Positions 24,016 through 32,781 of a stretch of 64,000 nucleotides of DNA are shown here, piece after piece. A program made the position numbers and the translations under genes. Below the pieces are notes generated by a model that was not told the DNA's origin, made no database searches, and saw nothing but the letters and a program-made list of their open reading frames with translations. Positions within the stretch are counted from its first letter, which is position 1. The number at the start of each line of letters is the position of its first letter. The DNA comes from Pseudomonas sp. PB101 (lineage in GTDB: Bacteria > Pseudomonadota > Gammaproteobacteria > Pseudomonadales > Pseudomonadaceae), in assembly GCF_009764265.1 (NCBI RefSeq), contig NZ_RWIR01000092.1, forward strand, positions 62,001-126,000, read 5' to 3'.

Positions 24016-26286
24016 TCAATTGATCGAGTTTTCGACGAGCAGCGCATCGACCCTCTGGAAGCCCCGCGGTAGTTTATTGCCACGACGGCCACGTTCACCC
24101 TTGTAGTGTTCGAGGTCGTCCGCTTTCAGTGACAAGGTCCGTTTACCGGCCTGCAACACCAGCGTTGCACCGTCCGGCAATACGGCGATGTCCGTCACAT
24201 ACTCTTCGCGACTGGCCACTCGCTCACCGGGAATCCCGATGATCTTGTTGCCTTTGCCCTTACCTAATTGTGGCAGGTCGCTGATCTTGAATATCAACAG
24301 GCGACCTTCGGTCGTCACCGATGCCAGCCAGTTCTGCTCACGATCGGCCACAGGACGCGGCAACATGACCTTGGCATTGTTCGGCAGGCTCAACAGCGCC
24401 TTGCCTGCCTTGTTCTTGGCTTGCAGGTCCTCCCCCTTGACCACGAAACCGTAACCGGCGTCGGAAGCGATGACATACAACGCATCGTCTTCCGGCATCA
24501 GCACACATTCGAAACTCGCTCCCGGCGGCGGCGTCAGGCGACCGGTCAACGGTTCGCCCTGGCCACGGGCCGACGGCAAGGTGTGGGCGGCCACCGAATA
24601 ACTGCGGCCGGTGGAGTCGATAAACACCGCGAACTGGTTGGAGCGCCCGGCTGCCAGCGCCTTGAAACCGTCCCCGGCCTTGTAGGAAAGGCCCGTGGCA
24701 TCGATCTCGTGGCCTTTGGCGGAGCGAATCCAGCCTTTTTCCGACAGAACAACGGTCACTTTCTCGTTCGGCAGCAGATCGTGTTCGGTCAGGGCCTTGG
24801 CTTCGGCGCGCTCGACGATTGGCGAACGACGGTCGTCGCCATAGGTTTCGGCGTCCTTGATCAGCTCGGTGCGCACCAGCTTCTTGAGCTTGGCTTCGCT
24901 GCTCAGCAGGGCTTGCAGCTTGGCTTGTTCCTTGAGCAGTTCATCCTGCTCGGCACGCAGCTTCATTTCTTCCAGGCGCGCCAACTGACGCAGACGGGTG
25001 TCGAGGATGTAGTCGGCCTGGATTTCGCTCAGGGCGAATCGCTCGATCAGCGCGGCTTTCGGATGCTCCTCGGTACGGATGATGTGGATCACTTCGTCCA
25101 GGTTGAGGTAAGCGATCAACAAACCGTCCAACAGGTGCAGGCGACGCTCGACCTTATCAAGGCGGAATTGCAGGCGACGACGCACGGTCTGCACCCGGAA
25201 CTCCAGCCATTCGACCAGCAGCGCACGCAGGTTTTTCAGCTGCGGCTTGCCGTCCAGGCCGATGATGTTGATGTTGACCCGGTAGCTCGACTCCAGCTCG
25301 GTGCTGGCGAACAGGTGCTGCATCAAGGCGTCGTGGTCGAAGTTTTTCCGCGCCCCAGGAATGATCACGATCCGGCACGGGTTCTCGTGGTCGGACTCGT
25401 CACGCAGGTCGGCGATTTGCGGCGCCTTGGACGGCTTGGCCTGCATCATCGCAGCGATCTGCTCCAGCACCTTGGCACCGGACACCTGATGCGGCAGCGC
25501 GGTGACGATGATGTCGCCGTCTTCGATGTGATACACGGCGCGCATGCGCACCGAGCCCTTGCCGGTTTCATACATTTTCAGCAGGTCGGCGCGCGGCGTG
25601 ATGATTTCCGCTTCGGTCGGGTAGTCCGGACCCTGGATGTGCTCGCAGAGCTGTTCGACCGTGGCCTTGGGCTCATCGAGCAAACGCACGCACGCCGTGG
25701 CGACTTCGCGCAGGTTGTGCGGCGGCACATCGGTGGCCATACCCACGGCGATACCGGTGGTGCCGTTGAGCAGAATGTTCGGCAGACGGGCCGGCAAGAC
25801 CAGCGGCTCGTCCAGCGTGCCGTCGAAGTTCGGCCCCCAGTCCGCCGTGCCCTGGCCCAGTTCGCTGAGCAGCACTTCGGAATAGCGCGACAGCCGCGCC
25901 TCGGTGTAACGCATGGCGGCGAATGACTTGGGATCATCCGGCGCACCCCAGTTGCCCTGGCCATCGACCAGCGTGTAGCGATAGCTGAACGGCTGGGCCA
26001 TCAGGACCATGGCTTCGTAGCAGGCCGAGTCGCCGTGGGGGTGGAATTTACCGAGCACGTCACCGACGGTACGCGCCGACTTCTTGTGCTTGGAATCGGC
26101 GTCCAGCCCCAACTCGCTCATCGCATAAATGATGCGGCGCTGTACCGGTTTCAGGCCGTCGCCGATATGCGGCAAGGCACGGTCCATGATCACGTACATG
26201 GAGTAGTTGAGGTAGGCATTTTCGGTGAAGTCAGCCAGTGACCGGCGTTCTACACCGTCCAGGCTGAGATCAAGGGAGTCGCTCAT
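24016..26286 (-). CDS. parC: DNA topoisomerase IV subunit A
   Basis: 756-residue ParC, which decatenates daughter chromosomes with ParE. The breakage-reunion domain includes KPVQRRIIYAMSELG, HPHGDSACYEAM and the catalytic tyrosine in RYTEAR (Y127); the C-terminal half has the DNA-wrapping beta-pinwheel. The quinolone-determining positions S87 and E91 are the sensitive-type residues. The ATG at 26284-26286 gives MSDSLDLSLDGVERRSL; an upstream in-frame start is inside the intergenic gap. Eight bases downstream of the protease gene stop. Confidence 0.97.
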   Translation of the reverse strand: MSDSLDLSLDGVERRSLADFTENAYLNYSMYVIMDRALPHIGDGLKPVQRRIIYAMSELGLDADSKHKKSARTVGDVLGKFHPHGDSACYEAMVLMAQPFSYRYTLVDGQGNWGAPDDPKSFAAMRYTEARLSRYSEVLLSELGQGTADWGPNFDGTLDEPLVLPARLPNILLNGTTGIAVGMATDVPPHNLREVATACVRLLDEPKATVEQLCEHIQGPDYPTEAEIITPRADLLKMYETGKGSVRMRAVYHIEDGDIIVTALPHQVSGAKVLEQIAAMMQAKPSKAPQIADLRDESDHENPCRIVIIPGARKNFDHDALMQHLFASTELESSYRVNINIIGLDGKPQLKNLRALLVEWLEFRVQTVRRRLQFRLDKVERRLHLLDGLLIAYLNLDEVIHIIRTEEHPKAALIERFALSEIQADYILDTRLRQLARLEEMKLRAEQDELLKEQAKLQALLSSEAKLKKLVRTELIKDAETYGDDRRSPIVERAEAKALTEHDLLPNEKVTVVLSEKGWIRSAKGHEIDATGLSYKAGDGFKALAAGRSNQFAVFIDSTGRSYSVAAHTLPSARGQGEPLTGRLTPPPGASFECVLMPEDDALYVIASDAGYGFVVKGEDLQAKNKAGKALLSLPNNAKVMLPRPVADREQNWLASVTTEGRLLIFKISDLPQLGKGKGNKIIGIPGERVASREEYVTDIAVLPDGATLVLQAGKRTLSLKADDLEHYKGERGRRGNKLPRGFQRVDALLVENSIN

Positions 26287-26293
26287 GCGGGCC

Positions 26294-26818
26294 TCATCGG
26301 TTCGTTGTCTGGCGCAGCAGCATGGTGCCACCGCGCTGGGTAAATTCAAGTTTGTTCAGTGCGCTCATGCCGAGCAACACCTGATCGCCATGCAGCCCCG
26401 GGGCCACCAGTGCACGAACGTCGTGCAACACGATGTCGCCCAGTTGCAGGCGTTCGATACGGGTGCGATAACCCTGGCTCAGGCCATTGGCCGTGCTCAG
26501 GGTCACGCCGAATCCTTCTTCGAGCTTCAAACGCTTGGCCAGGTCCAGAGGGATCGATACATCGGTCGCCCCGGTATCGAGCATGAAGTCCACCGGCTGG
26601 CCGTTGATCTGACCGCTGGCGACGAAATGCCCCTGCACATTGCTGACCAGCTTCACTTCAATGAAGCCTTCGCCCTGCTCCGAACTGACCACCACATTCG
26701 GATTTTGCTGCCGCGCTTCCCACTGGCCGAAAAACCGCGTGGCCAGGAACAGCGCCGCGCACCAGGCCAGCACCATGAACACTCGGCCGATGCGCTGACC
26801 CGGCGATTGTTGTTTCAC
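26294..26818 (-). CDS. Membrane-anchored retropepsin-like aspartic protease
   Basis: 174-residue protein: one N-terminal membrane anchor (about 11-30) followed by a clan AA retropepsin-like domain. The active-site motif is FMLDTGATDVSIP with D81; ILLG-type flap and GDIVLHDVRALVAPG segments follow and VLLGMSALNKLEF is the conserved hydrophobic end. One copy of the motif, so it would need to dimerise to be active. Overlaps the upstream phytase-like gene by four bases (ATGA). Substrate unknown; conserved between parC and parE in pseudomonads. Confidence 0.9.
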   Translation of the reverse strand: MKQQSPGQRIGRVFMVLAWCAALFLATRFFGQWEARQQNPNVVVSSEQGEGFIEVKLVSNVQGHFVASGQINGQPVDFMLDTGATDVSIPLDLAKRLKLEEGFGVTLSTANGLSQGYRTRIERLQLGDIVLHDVRALVAPGLHGDQVLLGMSALNKLEFTQRGGTMLLRQTTNR

Positions 26819-27804
26819 GGTTTGGCACTCCAGCCGCCTTCCGGTGCCGCGAAGCGCCAGACCACCGGACGCACTTCACCATCGGCACGCGCACCAAAGT
26901 TGTTGTCGACACCGATCCAGGCGCCATCGGCATCCACGATCAACGCTTCTTCCAACCCGTAGTTCTGTGGATAACGACGGTTTTCCTGCAGCAACTGGGC
27001 GGCGTACGACCAGCAGCGCTCAACCTTGGCCGTCTGCGCATCGCGGCGACAAATCTGATAGCTGTTGCGCTCAAGCGTGAACAGCTTGCCGTCGAACAGC
27101 GACACGTCAGAGAAATCCCGCGAGACAGCTCTGGCGCGGGGAAACTGCTCGGGTTGCATTTCCATGCCGGCCTCGCTCAGCAGCACGCAGCCACCGTCGC
27201 AATCCCACAACGTCTGCTGGCGCTTGATCATCAGCAGCCCCCGGCCTTGACGCTCGGCGGCGAGCCACATCTGATCCCCCGCCGGATTGATCACCAGCCC
27301 TTCGAACAGTGCATTGAATTGCAACAACAGGCCTCTGGCCCGAGCCTCGCGCACCAGCATCGGCGAGATCTTCAGCCAAGCGGGCGACCCCGTTGGCGGC
27401 ACCTGCAAGACTGCGGCATGGCCTTCGCTGACGATGTAGCGATTGCCGGCGCTGTCGCAGGTGATGCCTTCGAAGTCCAGATCGCCGCCACGCACGAACG
27501 AAGCCCCCCAGACGCTGGACTTCAGCCCCCAGGGCAAACCGCTGTCAGGCACCGGTGGCACCTCAATGCGCACCTCTTCAGCCTGCCAGTCCGGTTCGCG
27601 GGTATCGAGGCGATAAATCTGATCATCGTCACGGTCGGAAACCGCCCACAGATCGTTGCCACACTGCGCCAGCCCGGACAGGTTGCCGCCGCGCATGCCG
27701 TTGACGACATGCCCGGACAACAGGCGCAACTCTGGCGCCGGTTCGGCACAGACCGTGATCGACGTCAGCAGCAACCCACAGGCCAGGGCAAAGCCCAGAC
27801 GCAT
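26815..27804 (-). CDS. Secreted esterase-like/phytase-family protein
   Basis: 329-residue exported protein with a signal peptide (about 1-20, cleavage near AEPAP). The body matches the 'esterase-like activity of phytase' family: beta-propeller-like repeats with GGNLSGLAQCGNDLWAVSDRD, GGDLDFEGITCDSAGNRYIVSEG and FEGLVINPAGDQMWLAAERQ. Contains several cysteines (for example WDCDGGC), consistent with a periplasmic location. Its stop overlaps the protease gene start, and its start overlaps the parE stop by one base. Enzymatic role not established. Confidence 0.85.
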   Translation of the reverse strand: MRLGFALACGLLLTSITVCAEPAPELRLLSGHVVNGMRGGNLSGLAQCGNDLWAVSDRDDDQIYRLDTREPDWQAEEVRIEVPPVPDSGLPWGLKSSVWGASFVRGGDLDFEGITCDSAGNRYIVSEGHAAVLQVPPTGSPAWLKISPMLVREARARGLLLQFNALFEGLVINPAGDQMWLAAERQGRGLLMIKRQQTLWDCDGGCVLLSEAGMEMQPEQFPRARAVSRDFSDVSLFDGKLFTLERNSYQICRRDAQTAKVERCWSYAAQLLQENRRYPQNYGLEEALIVDADGAWIGVDNNFGARADGEVRPVVWRFAAPEGGWSAKP

Positions 27805-29708
27805 CAGCCCAGCACCTCGGCCAGGTTGCCCTTGGACTCCAGCCAGGTCTTGCGGTCACCGGCGCGCTTCTTCGCCAGCAGCATGTCCATCATTTCCGAG
27901 GTCGCCTCGAAATCTTCCAGGGTCAACTGCACCAGGCGCCGGGTGTTCGGGTCCATGGTGGTTTCACGCAGCTGCGGCGGGTTCATTTCACCCAGACCCT
28001 TGAATCGGGTGACCTGCGGCTTGCCGCGCTTCTTCTCGGCCACCAGGCGATCGAGGATGCCATCGCGTTCGGCTTCATCGAGGGCGTAGTAGATCTCTTT
28101 GCCCAGGTCGATGCGGTACAGCGGCGGCATGGCGACATAGACGTGACCGGCATCTACCAACGGGCGGAAATGCTGGACGAACAAGGCGCACAGCAATGTC
28201 GCGATGTGCAGGCCGTCGGAGTCGGCGTCGGCGAGGATGCAGATCTTGCCGTAGCGCAGCTGGCTCATGTCCGCCGCGCCCGGATCGACACCGATGGCCA
28301 CGGCGATGTTGTGCACTTCCTGGCTGGCCAGCACTTCGCTGCCGTCGACTTCCCAGGTGTTGAGGATCTTGCCGCGCAACGGCAGGATCGCCTGGAACTC
28401 TTTGTCCCGCGCCTGCTTGGCCGAGCCGCCGGCGGAATCACCTTCCACCAGGAACAGTTCGGAACGCATCGGGTCCTGCCCGGCACAGTCGGCCAGTTTG
28501 CCCGGTAGCGCCGGGCCCTGGGTAATGCGTTTGCGCTCGACCTTCTTGCTGGCCTTGAGGCGACGACCGGCATTGTTGATCGCCAGCTCCGCCAGCAGCA
28601 TGCCGGTTTCCGGGTTGGCGTTGAGCCACAGGCTGAACGCATCCTTGACCACACCGGAGACGAACGCCGCCGCTTCACGGGACGACAGGCGCTCCTTGGT
28701 CTGGCCGGAGAATTGCGGCTCCTGCATCTTCATCGACAACACGAAGGCAATGCGTTCCCAGACGTCCTCCGGCGCCAGCTTCACGCCGCGCGGCAACAGG
28801 CTGCGGAATTCGCAGAATTCGCGCATCGCATCGAGCAAGCCCTGGCGCAGACCGTTGACGTGAGTGCCGCCCTGGGCTGTCGGGATCAGGTTGACGTAGC
28901 TTTCCTGCACCGCGTCGCCACCTTCGGGTAGCCACAGCAGTGCCCAGTCGACCGCTTCCTTGTTCCCGGCGAAGGCGCCGCAGAACGGCTCGTCCGGCAG
29001 GCGTTCGAATTCGGTGACCGCGTCCACCAGATAGGAACGCAGGCCGTCTTCGTAATGCCATTCGACTTTCTCGCCGGTGGCCTTGTCTTCAAAACTGACC
29101 AGCAGCCCCGGGCACAGCACGGCCTTGGCCTTGAGCACGTGCTTGAGGCGGCTGATGGAGAATTTAGGGGAGTCGAAGTATTTCGGATCCGGCGCGAAGA
29201 ACACGCTGGTGCCGGTGTTGCGCTTGCCGACAGTGCCGATGATTTCCAGCTCGGTGGCCTTGTAGCCATCCTTGAAGGTCATCTGGTACTCGTTGCCGTC
29301 ACGCTTGACCCGTACCCGCACTTCGGTGGACAAGGCGTTGACCACGGAAATACCCACCCCGTGCAAACCGCCGGAGAACTGGTAGTTCTTGTTGGAAAAC
29401 TTGCCGCCCGCGTGAAGCTTGGTGAGGATCAGCTCGACGCCCGAAACGCCTTCTTCAGGGTGAATATCCACCGGCATGCCACGGCCGTCATCGCTGACTT
29501 CCAGCGAGTGATCGGCATGCAGGATGACCTGCACCGAGCTGGCATGCCCGGCCAGGGCTTCGTCGACACTGTTGTCGATGACTTCCTGGGCGAGGTGGTT
29601 CGGCCGACTGGTGTCGGTGTACATGCCGGGGCGCTTGCGCACCGGGTCGAGGCCCGAGAGGACTTCGATGGCGTCTGCGTTATAGGAGCTAGCGCTGGGA
29701 GTGGCCAT
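27804..29708 (-). CDS. parE: DNA topoisomerase IV subunit B
   Basis: 634-residue ParE ATPase subunit. GHKL ATPase motifs: VIDNSVDEALAG, SDDGRGMPVDIHPEEG and GGLHGVGISVVNALS. The TOPRIM domain shows LVEGDSAGGSAKQARD and ILADADSDGLHIATLL, with PLRGKILNTWEVD between. C-terminal KRFKGLGEMNPPQL-type motif is present. Start MATPSASSYNADAIEVLSG. First gene of the parE-phytase-like-protease-parC run, all with overlapping or near-touching ends. Confidence 0.97.
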   Translation of the reverse strand: MATPSASSYNADAIEVLSGLDPVRKRPGMYTDTSRPNHLAQEVIDNSVDEALAGHASSVQVILHADHSLEVSDDGRGMPVDIHPEEGVSGVELILTKLHAGGKFSNKNYQFSGGLHGVGISVVNALSTEVRVRVKRDGNEYQMTFKDGYKATELEIIGTVGKRNTGTSVFFAPDPKYFDSPKFSISRLKHVLKAKAVLCPGLLVSFEDKATGEKVEWHYEDGLRSYLVDAVTEFERLPDEPFCGAFAGNKEAVDWALLWLPEGGDAVQESYVNLIPTAQGGTHVNGLRQGLLDAMREFCEFRSLLPRGVKLAPEDVWERIAFVLSMKMQEPQFSGQTKERLSSREAAAFVSGVVKDAFSLWLNANPETGMLLAELAINNAGRRLKASKKVERKRITQGPALPGKLADCAGQDPMRSELFLVEGDSAGGSAKQARDKEFQAILPLRGKILNTWEVDGSEVLASQEVHNIAVAIGVDPGAADMSQLRYGKICILADADSDGLHIATLLCALFVQHFRPLVDAGHVYVAMPPLYRIDLGKEIYYALDEAERDGILDRLVAEKKRGKPQVTRFKGLGEMNPPQLRETTMDPNTRRLVQLTLEDFEATSEMMDMLLAKKRAGDRKTWLESKGNLAEVLG

Positions 29709-29777
29709 GGGGTCTCGTCGTCCTTCAGTGAAAAAAGTGCTCAGTGAATATGGAAAGCGATGAAAACAGACACTGCA

Positions 29778-30386
29778 TCAAAGCGATGTGAAATCGATTG
29801 CCTGATACAAATCGGCGCCAATGCCGGCAAAACTCAGCATGGCCGGCAGTTGCGCGGCAAAACCCTGGAAACTGTGGTCGCCGCCGGCCTGGATACGCAA
29901 GGCGCATGCCCGGTAATACTGCTGGGCGAGGCGATAGTCCAGCGTTTCGTCAGCGGTTTGCAACCACACCTGATAACGCTGTGGATCCCGGGGCGCCGGC
30001 ACTTCCAGCTCGGCCAGGGCCGTCACGTGGTCGTGGGTCAATTCCCAGGCTTCATCTGTATACAGGTTTTTCTGCGTTCCCAGATAACCGTCGAACATCC
30101 GGTGCGGGCCGACGGCAGGGTTGATCAACAAGGCTTTCAAACCATGGCGCTCGGCCAGGTGAGTGGCATAGTAGCCGCCGAGCGAGCTGCCGACCAGCAG
30201 TGGCCGTCCCAGTTCGGCAATCGCCTGTTCCAGCTGGGTTATCGCCTGGCGCGGGTGATGGTGCAATGCCGGCACGCGCAACTGTTCACTCAGGCCCAGA
30301 CGCTCCATCACCGCGACCAACTGGCAGGCCTTCTTCGACAACGGCGAGCTGTTGAAGCCGTGGATATAAAGGATCGAACCGGACAT
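29778..30386 (-). CDS. yqiA: Esterase YqiA
   Basis: 202-residue alpha/beta hydrolase of the YqiA family. N-terminal ILYIHGFNSSP, nucleophile elbow GSSLGGYYA with S68, and GGDHSFQGF with the catalytic histidine near residue 173. Soluble, acts on short acyl esters in E. coli (family knowledge). Positioned between cpdA and parE as in other gammaproteobacteria (cpdA-yqiA-parE). Confidence 0.95.
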   Translation of the reverse strand: MSGSILYIHGFNSSPLSKKACQLVAVMERLGLSEQLRVPALHHHPRQAITQLEQAIAELGRPLLVGSSLGGYYATHLAERHGLKALLINPAVGPHRMFDGYLGTQKNLYTDEAWELTHDHVTALAELEVPAPRDPQRYQVWLQTADETLDYRLAQQYYRACALRIQAGGDHSFQGFAAQLPAMLSFAGIGADLYQAIDFTSL

Positions 30387-30480
30387 TTGAGCTCCCTGTG
30401 CGCTGGCTAAAAAGGCGGAGTTTACAGGGACTCGGGGGAATCGGGGGTATCCGCGGAATTCAGGGTGCCTGAGCGGACGC

Positions 30481-30557
30481 CATCGCGGGCAAGCCCGCTC
30501 CCACAGGGATCTTGTGAATGACGCAAAACCAATGTGGGAGCGAGCTTGCTCGCGATG
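30481..30557. repeat. REP pair, class B, between cpdA and yqiA
   Basis: Inverted pair CATCGCGGGCAAGCCCGCTC and GAGCGAGCTTGCTCGCGATG within the 198-base cpdA-yqiA gap. The right arm has AGC in place of GGC, so the two arms are not perfectly complementary. The remainder of the gap shows nothing else. Confidence 0.88.
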
Positions 30558-30584
30558 GCCGCGCCACGGTATCCCGGAATGACA

Positions 30585-31400
30585 CTAATAACCGTTGGAA
30601 CCGTAATCCACGGTGAAATCAAACCCCGTGACCCGCTCCACCCCGGTTTCCAACCGCCCGTCGGGCAGCAACCGCAACCAGCGATACCCGGGCGCCTGTT
30701 CGCCGACCTTGAAATCCTCGCTGCCCGGTTCGAACTGGATGCAGGTCGAGGGCGAGGCGAGCAAACGCACGCCGCTGCGCAATTGATCGATTTCCTGGTG
30801 CACATGCCCCCACAGCACGGCTCGTACCTGTGGAAAACGATCCAGCACTTCAAAAAACGCCTCGGGATTACGCAGGCCGATAGGCTCCATCCACGCGCAA
30901 CCAATCGACACCGGGTGATGGTGCAAGCACACCAGATGATGGCGCTCCGGCGCCTCGCTCAACGAGCGGGCGAGCAACTGCAATTGTTCGTCCTGCAAGT
31001 AACCCGGCACCGAGCCTGGCACCGCCGAGTCGAGCAAGGTGACCCGCCAGTTGCCGATATCCACCACAGGTTCCAGCAAAGCGCTCTGCACCGCGGCCTC
31101 GGCCATGATCTGCGGCTCATCGTGATTGCCCGGAATCCAGCGCGCCGGTGCATCGAGCTGGCGTGTCATGTCGCGAAACTGCTGGTAGGACTCCAGCGTC
31201 CCGTCCTGGGACAGGTCACCCGTGGCCAGAATCAAGTCAATCCGCGGCTGTTGCGCGCGCACCAGTTCGATGACCTTTTGCAGGCTGTCGCGGGTGTTCA
31301 TGCCCAGCAACGTACCGTCCGCTTCGGCATACAGATGACTGTCGGAGATTTGCACCAGCAACGCCGGATCGGCGGTGGTCAATGTGGATACGCTCGGCAA
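30585..31400 (-). CDS. cpdA: 3',5'-cyclic-AMP phosphodiesterase CpdA
   Basis: 271-residue metallophosphoesterase that lowers cAMP and so tunes Vfr-dependent genes. All metal motifs are present: QISDSHL, GDLSQDG, GNHDE, LHHHPV and GHVHQE. The open frame reaches 31445, but the conserved N-terminus begins at LPSVSTLTTADPALL and a TTG at 31398-31400 is preceded by GGGAGAA at about 6 bases, so TTG is taken as the start. The stop lies 198 bases before yqiA with a REP pair between. Confidence 0.92.
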   Translation of the reverse strand: MPSVSTLTTADPALLVQISDSHLYAEADGTLLGMNTRDSLQKVIELVRAQQPRIDLILATGDLSQDGTLESYQQFRDMTRQLDAPARWIPGNHDEPQIMAEAAVQSALLEPVVDIGNWRVTLLDSAVPGSVPGYLQDEQLQLLARSLSEAPERHHLVCLHHHPVSIGCAWMEPIGLRNPEAFFEVLDRFPQVRAVLWGHVHQEIDQLRSGVRLLASPSTCIQFEPGSEDFKVGEQAPGYRWLRLLPDGRLETGVERVTGFDFTVDYGSNGY

Positions 31401-31499
31401 GGCGTTCTCCCAGGGCGTGATCACGGGGATGGGTAAGTGCCGCAATTATGCTGGGGGACGATCGAAAGGGGAAATCCGAGAACCTGACAGGGTTCACAA

Positions 31500-31952
31500 C
31501 TAACGAACTACTTCGTATTCATGCCCCAGCGCCAGGCAATGGCTCAGCCATTCGCCCAGAAACATGTTCAGCTGGGCTTTTTCGTCCGGCTGGTGCATCG
31601 AGGCGTTCGGGTAAGGATAGATGCCGCGAAAGCGTCGCGCATGTTCGGCGCTGACCACTTCGGCCATGCGCGCGTCGTGATAGACCTGCACTTCCAGTTG
31701 CGGCACCGGCAGCCACGGCAGGCTGTGCTCCTGACGCACTTGCAGGGTCGTGGTGTAGGGACAGGTCAGCAACACCTCCAGGGCCAGCACACCGAGCATC
31801 TGGTCGCCATGGGTCACGGCGATGCGCCTGGCGGCCGGCTCGCTGCGCATGTCCGGCAGCAGTCGCATCAGGCGTGCGTAGTTCGCCTCGCAGGACGCTT
31901 GCAGCCCCACCAGGTCCACCCGATAGCGATCGCGCAGCTTGTTTACGACCAT
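31500..31952 (-). CDS. yqiB: DUF1249 protein (YqiB family)
   Basis: 150-residue soluble protein of the DUF1249/YqiB family, function unknown. Recognisable segments: SCEANYARLMRLLPDM, LEVQVYHDARMAEVVSAEHARRFRG and YPYPNASMHQPDEKAQLNMFLGEWL (in parts). Sits in the conserved nudF-yqiB-cpdA-yqiA-parE order; its start overlaps the nudF 3' end by 10 bases, so cotranscription is likely. Confidence 0.92.
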   Translation of the reverse strand: MVVNKLRDRYRVDLVGLQASCEANYARLMRLLPDMRSEPAARRIAVTHGDQMLGVLALEVLLTCPYTTTLQVRQEHSLPWLPVPQLEVQVYHDARMAEVVSAEHARRFRGIYPYPNASMHQPDEKAQLNMFLGEWLSHCLALGHEYEVVR

Positions 31953-32560
31953 AACCCCCTCACTTCAACGCGGTTCAAAGCCAGCCATTGCAAGGCAATG
32001 ATGCTCGCCGCGTTGGCAATCCGCCCATCGCGCACGGCTTGCAGGGCATCTTCGAACGCCCAGACCGTGACGCGAATATCTTCTGCTTCTTCCTCCAGCC
32101 CATGCAGGCCGCCGACGCCCGTCGTGTCGCAACGCCCCAGGTACAAATGCACGAATTCGTTGCTGCCGCCCGGCGATGGAAAATATTTGGTCATCGGCCA
32201 CAACGCACCGATGACCAGCCCAGCTTCCTCCTGCGCTTCGCGGTGAGCAACTTCTTCCGGTTGTTCATCCTTGTCGATCAGACCGGCAACCAGTTCGATC
32301 AGCCACGGATTGTCGGTCTTGCCCAGGGCGCCGACGCGAAACTGCTCGATCAGCACCACTTCGTCGCGCTGCGGATCATAAGGCAGCATGCACACCGCAT
32401 CATGACGAACGAACACTTCGCGATTGATCTCGCGGCTCATGCCGCCAGCGAACAATTCGTGGCGCAAGTGCACACGATCGAGCTTGTAGAAGCCCTCGAA
32501 GCACTTTTCGCGCCGAACGATATCTACGGCGGTCGGAATGGCGTTGGCAAAATCCGTCAT
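31943..32560 (-). CDS. nudF: ADP-ribose pyrophosphatase (Nudix)
   Basis: 205-residue Nudix hydrolase that cleaves ADP-ribose to AMP and ribose 5-phosphate. The Nudix box lies at about residues 93-115: GLIDKDEQPEEVAHREAQEE followed by AGL, matching GX5EX7REUXEEXGU. Upstream stretch WLIELVAGLID is the usual ADPRase feature. First gene of the nudF-yqiB-cpdA-yqiA run. Named aspP/nudF in other pseudomonads. Confidence 0.96.
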   Translation of the reverse strand: MTDFANAIPTAVDIVRREKCFEGFYKLDRVHLRHELFAGGMSREINREVFVRHDAVCMLPYDPQRDEVVLIEQFRVGALGKTDNPWLIELVAGLIDKDEQPEEVAHREAQEEAGLVIGALWPMTKYFPSPGGSNEFVHLYLGRCDTTGVGGLHGLEEEAEDIRVTVWAFEDALQAVRDGRIANAASIIALQWLALNRVEVRGLWS

Positions 32561-32781
32561 GACAATCCTCTTGCTACAAACCTATACGAGGTTCCTTTTT
32601 CCGGAGCCTCGACTTCGCGCCATCCTAACGCGCCCGTGACGTTTGATGCAGCCCCTTTCCCGTCAGCGGGATGGACGGTGAGGGCGAAACCCTCTCTAAT
32701 CAGCTTAGTGGCGAACTGATTGCTTTGTTGAGAGTCGAAGCCGGTAACTTTTTGCCTTCCCCTGTTTCAGAAAGGACGCCC
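32561..32781 (+). other. Gap with possible structured leader before the RsiV-like gene
   Basis: 221 bases between divergent nudF and the RsiV-like gene. Two adjacent hairpin candidates lie in it: GAGGG-CGAAA-CCCTC (about 32679-32693) and AATCAG ... CTGATT (about 32698-32721). No match to a riboswitch class recognised by eye. An in-frame open stretch continues from 32671 into the gene but has no ribosome site. Confidence 0.3.
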
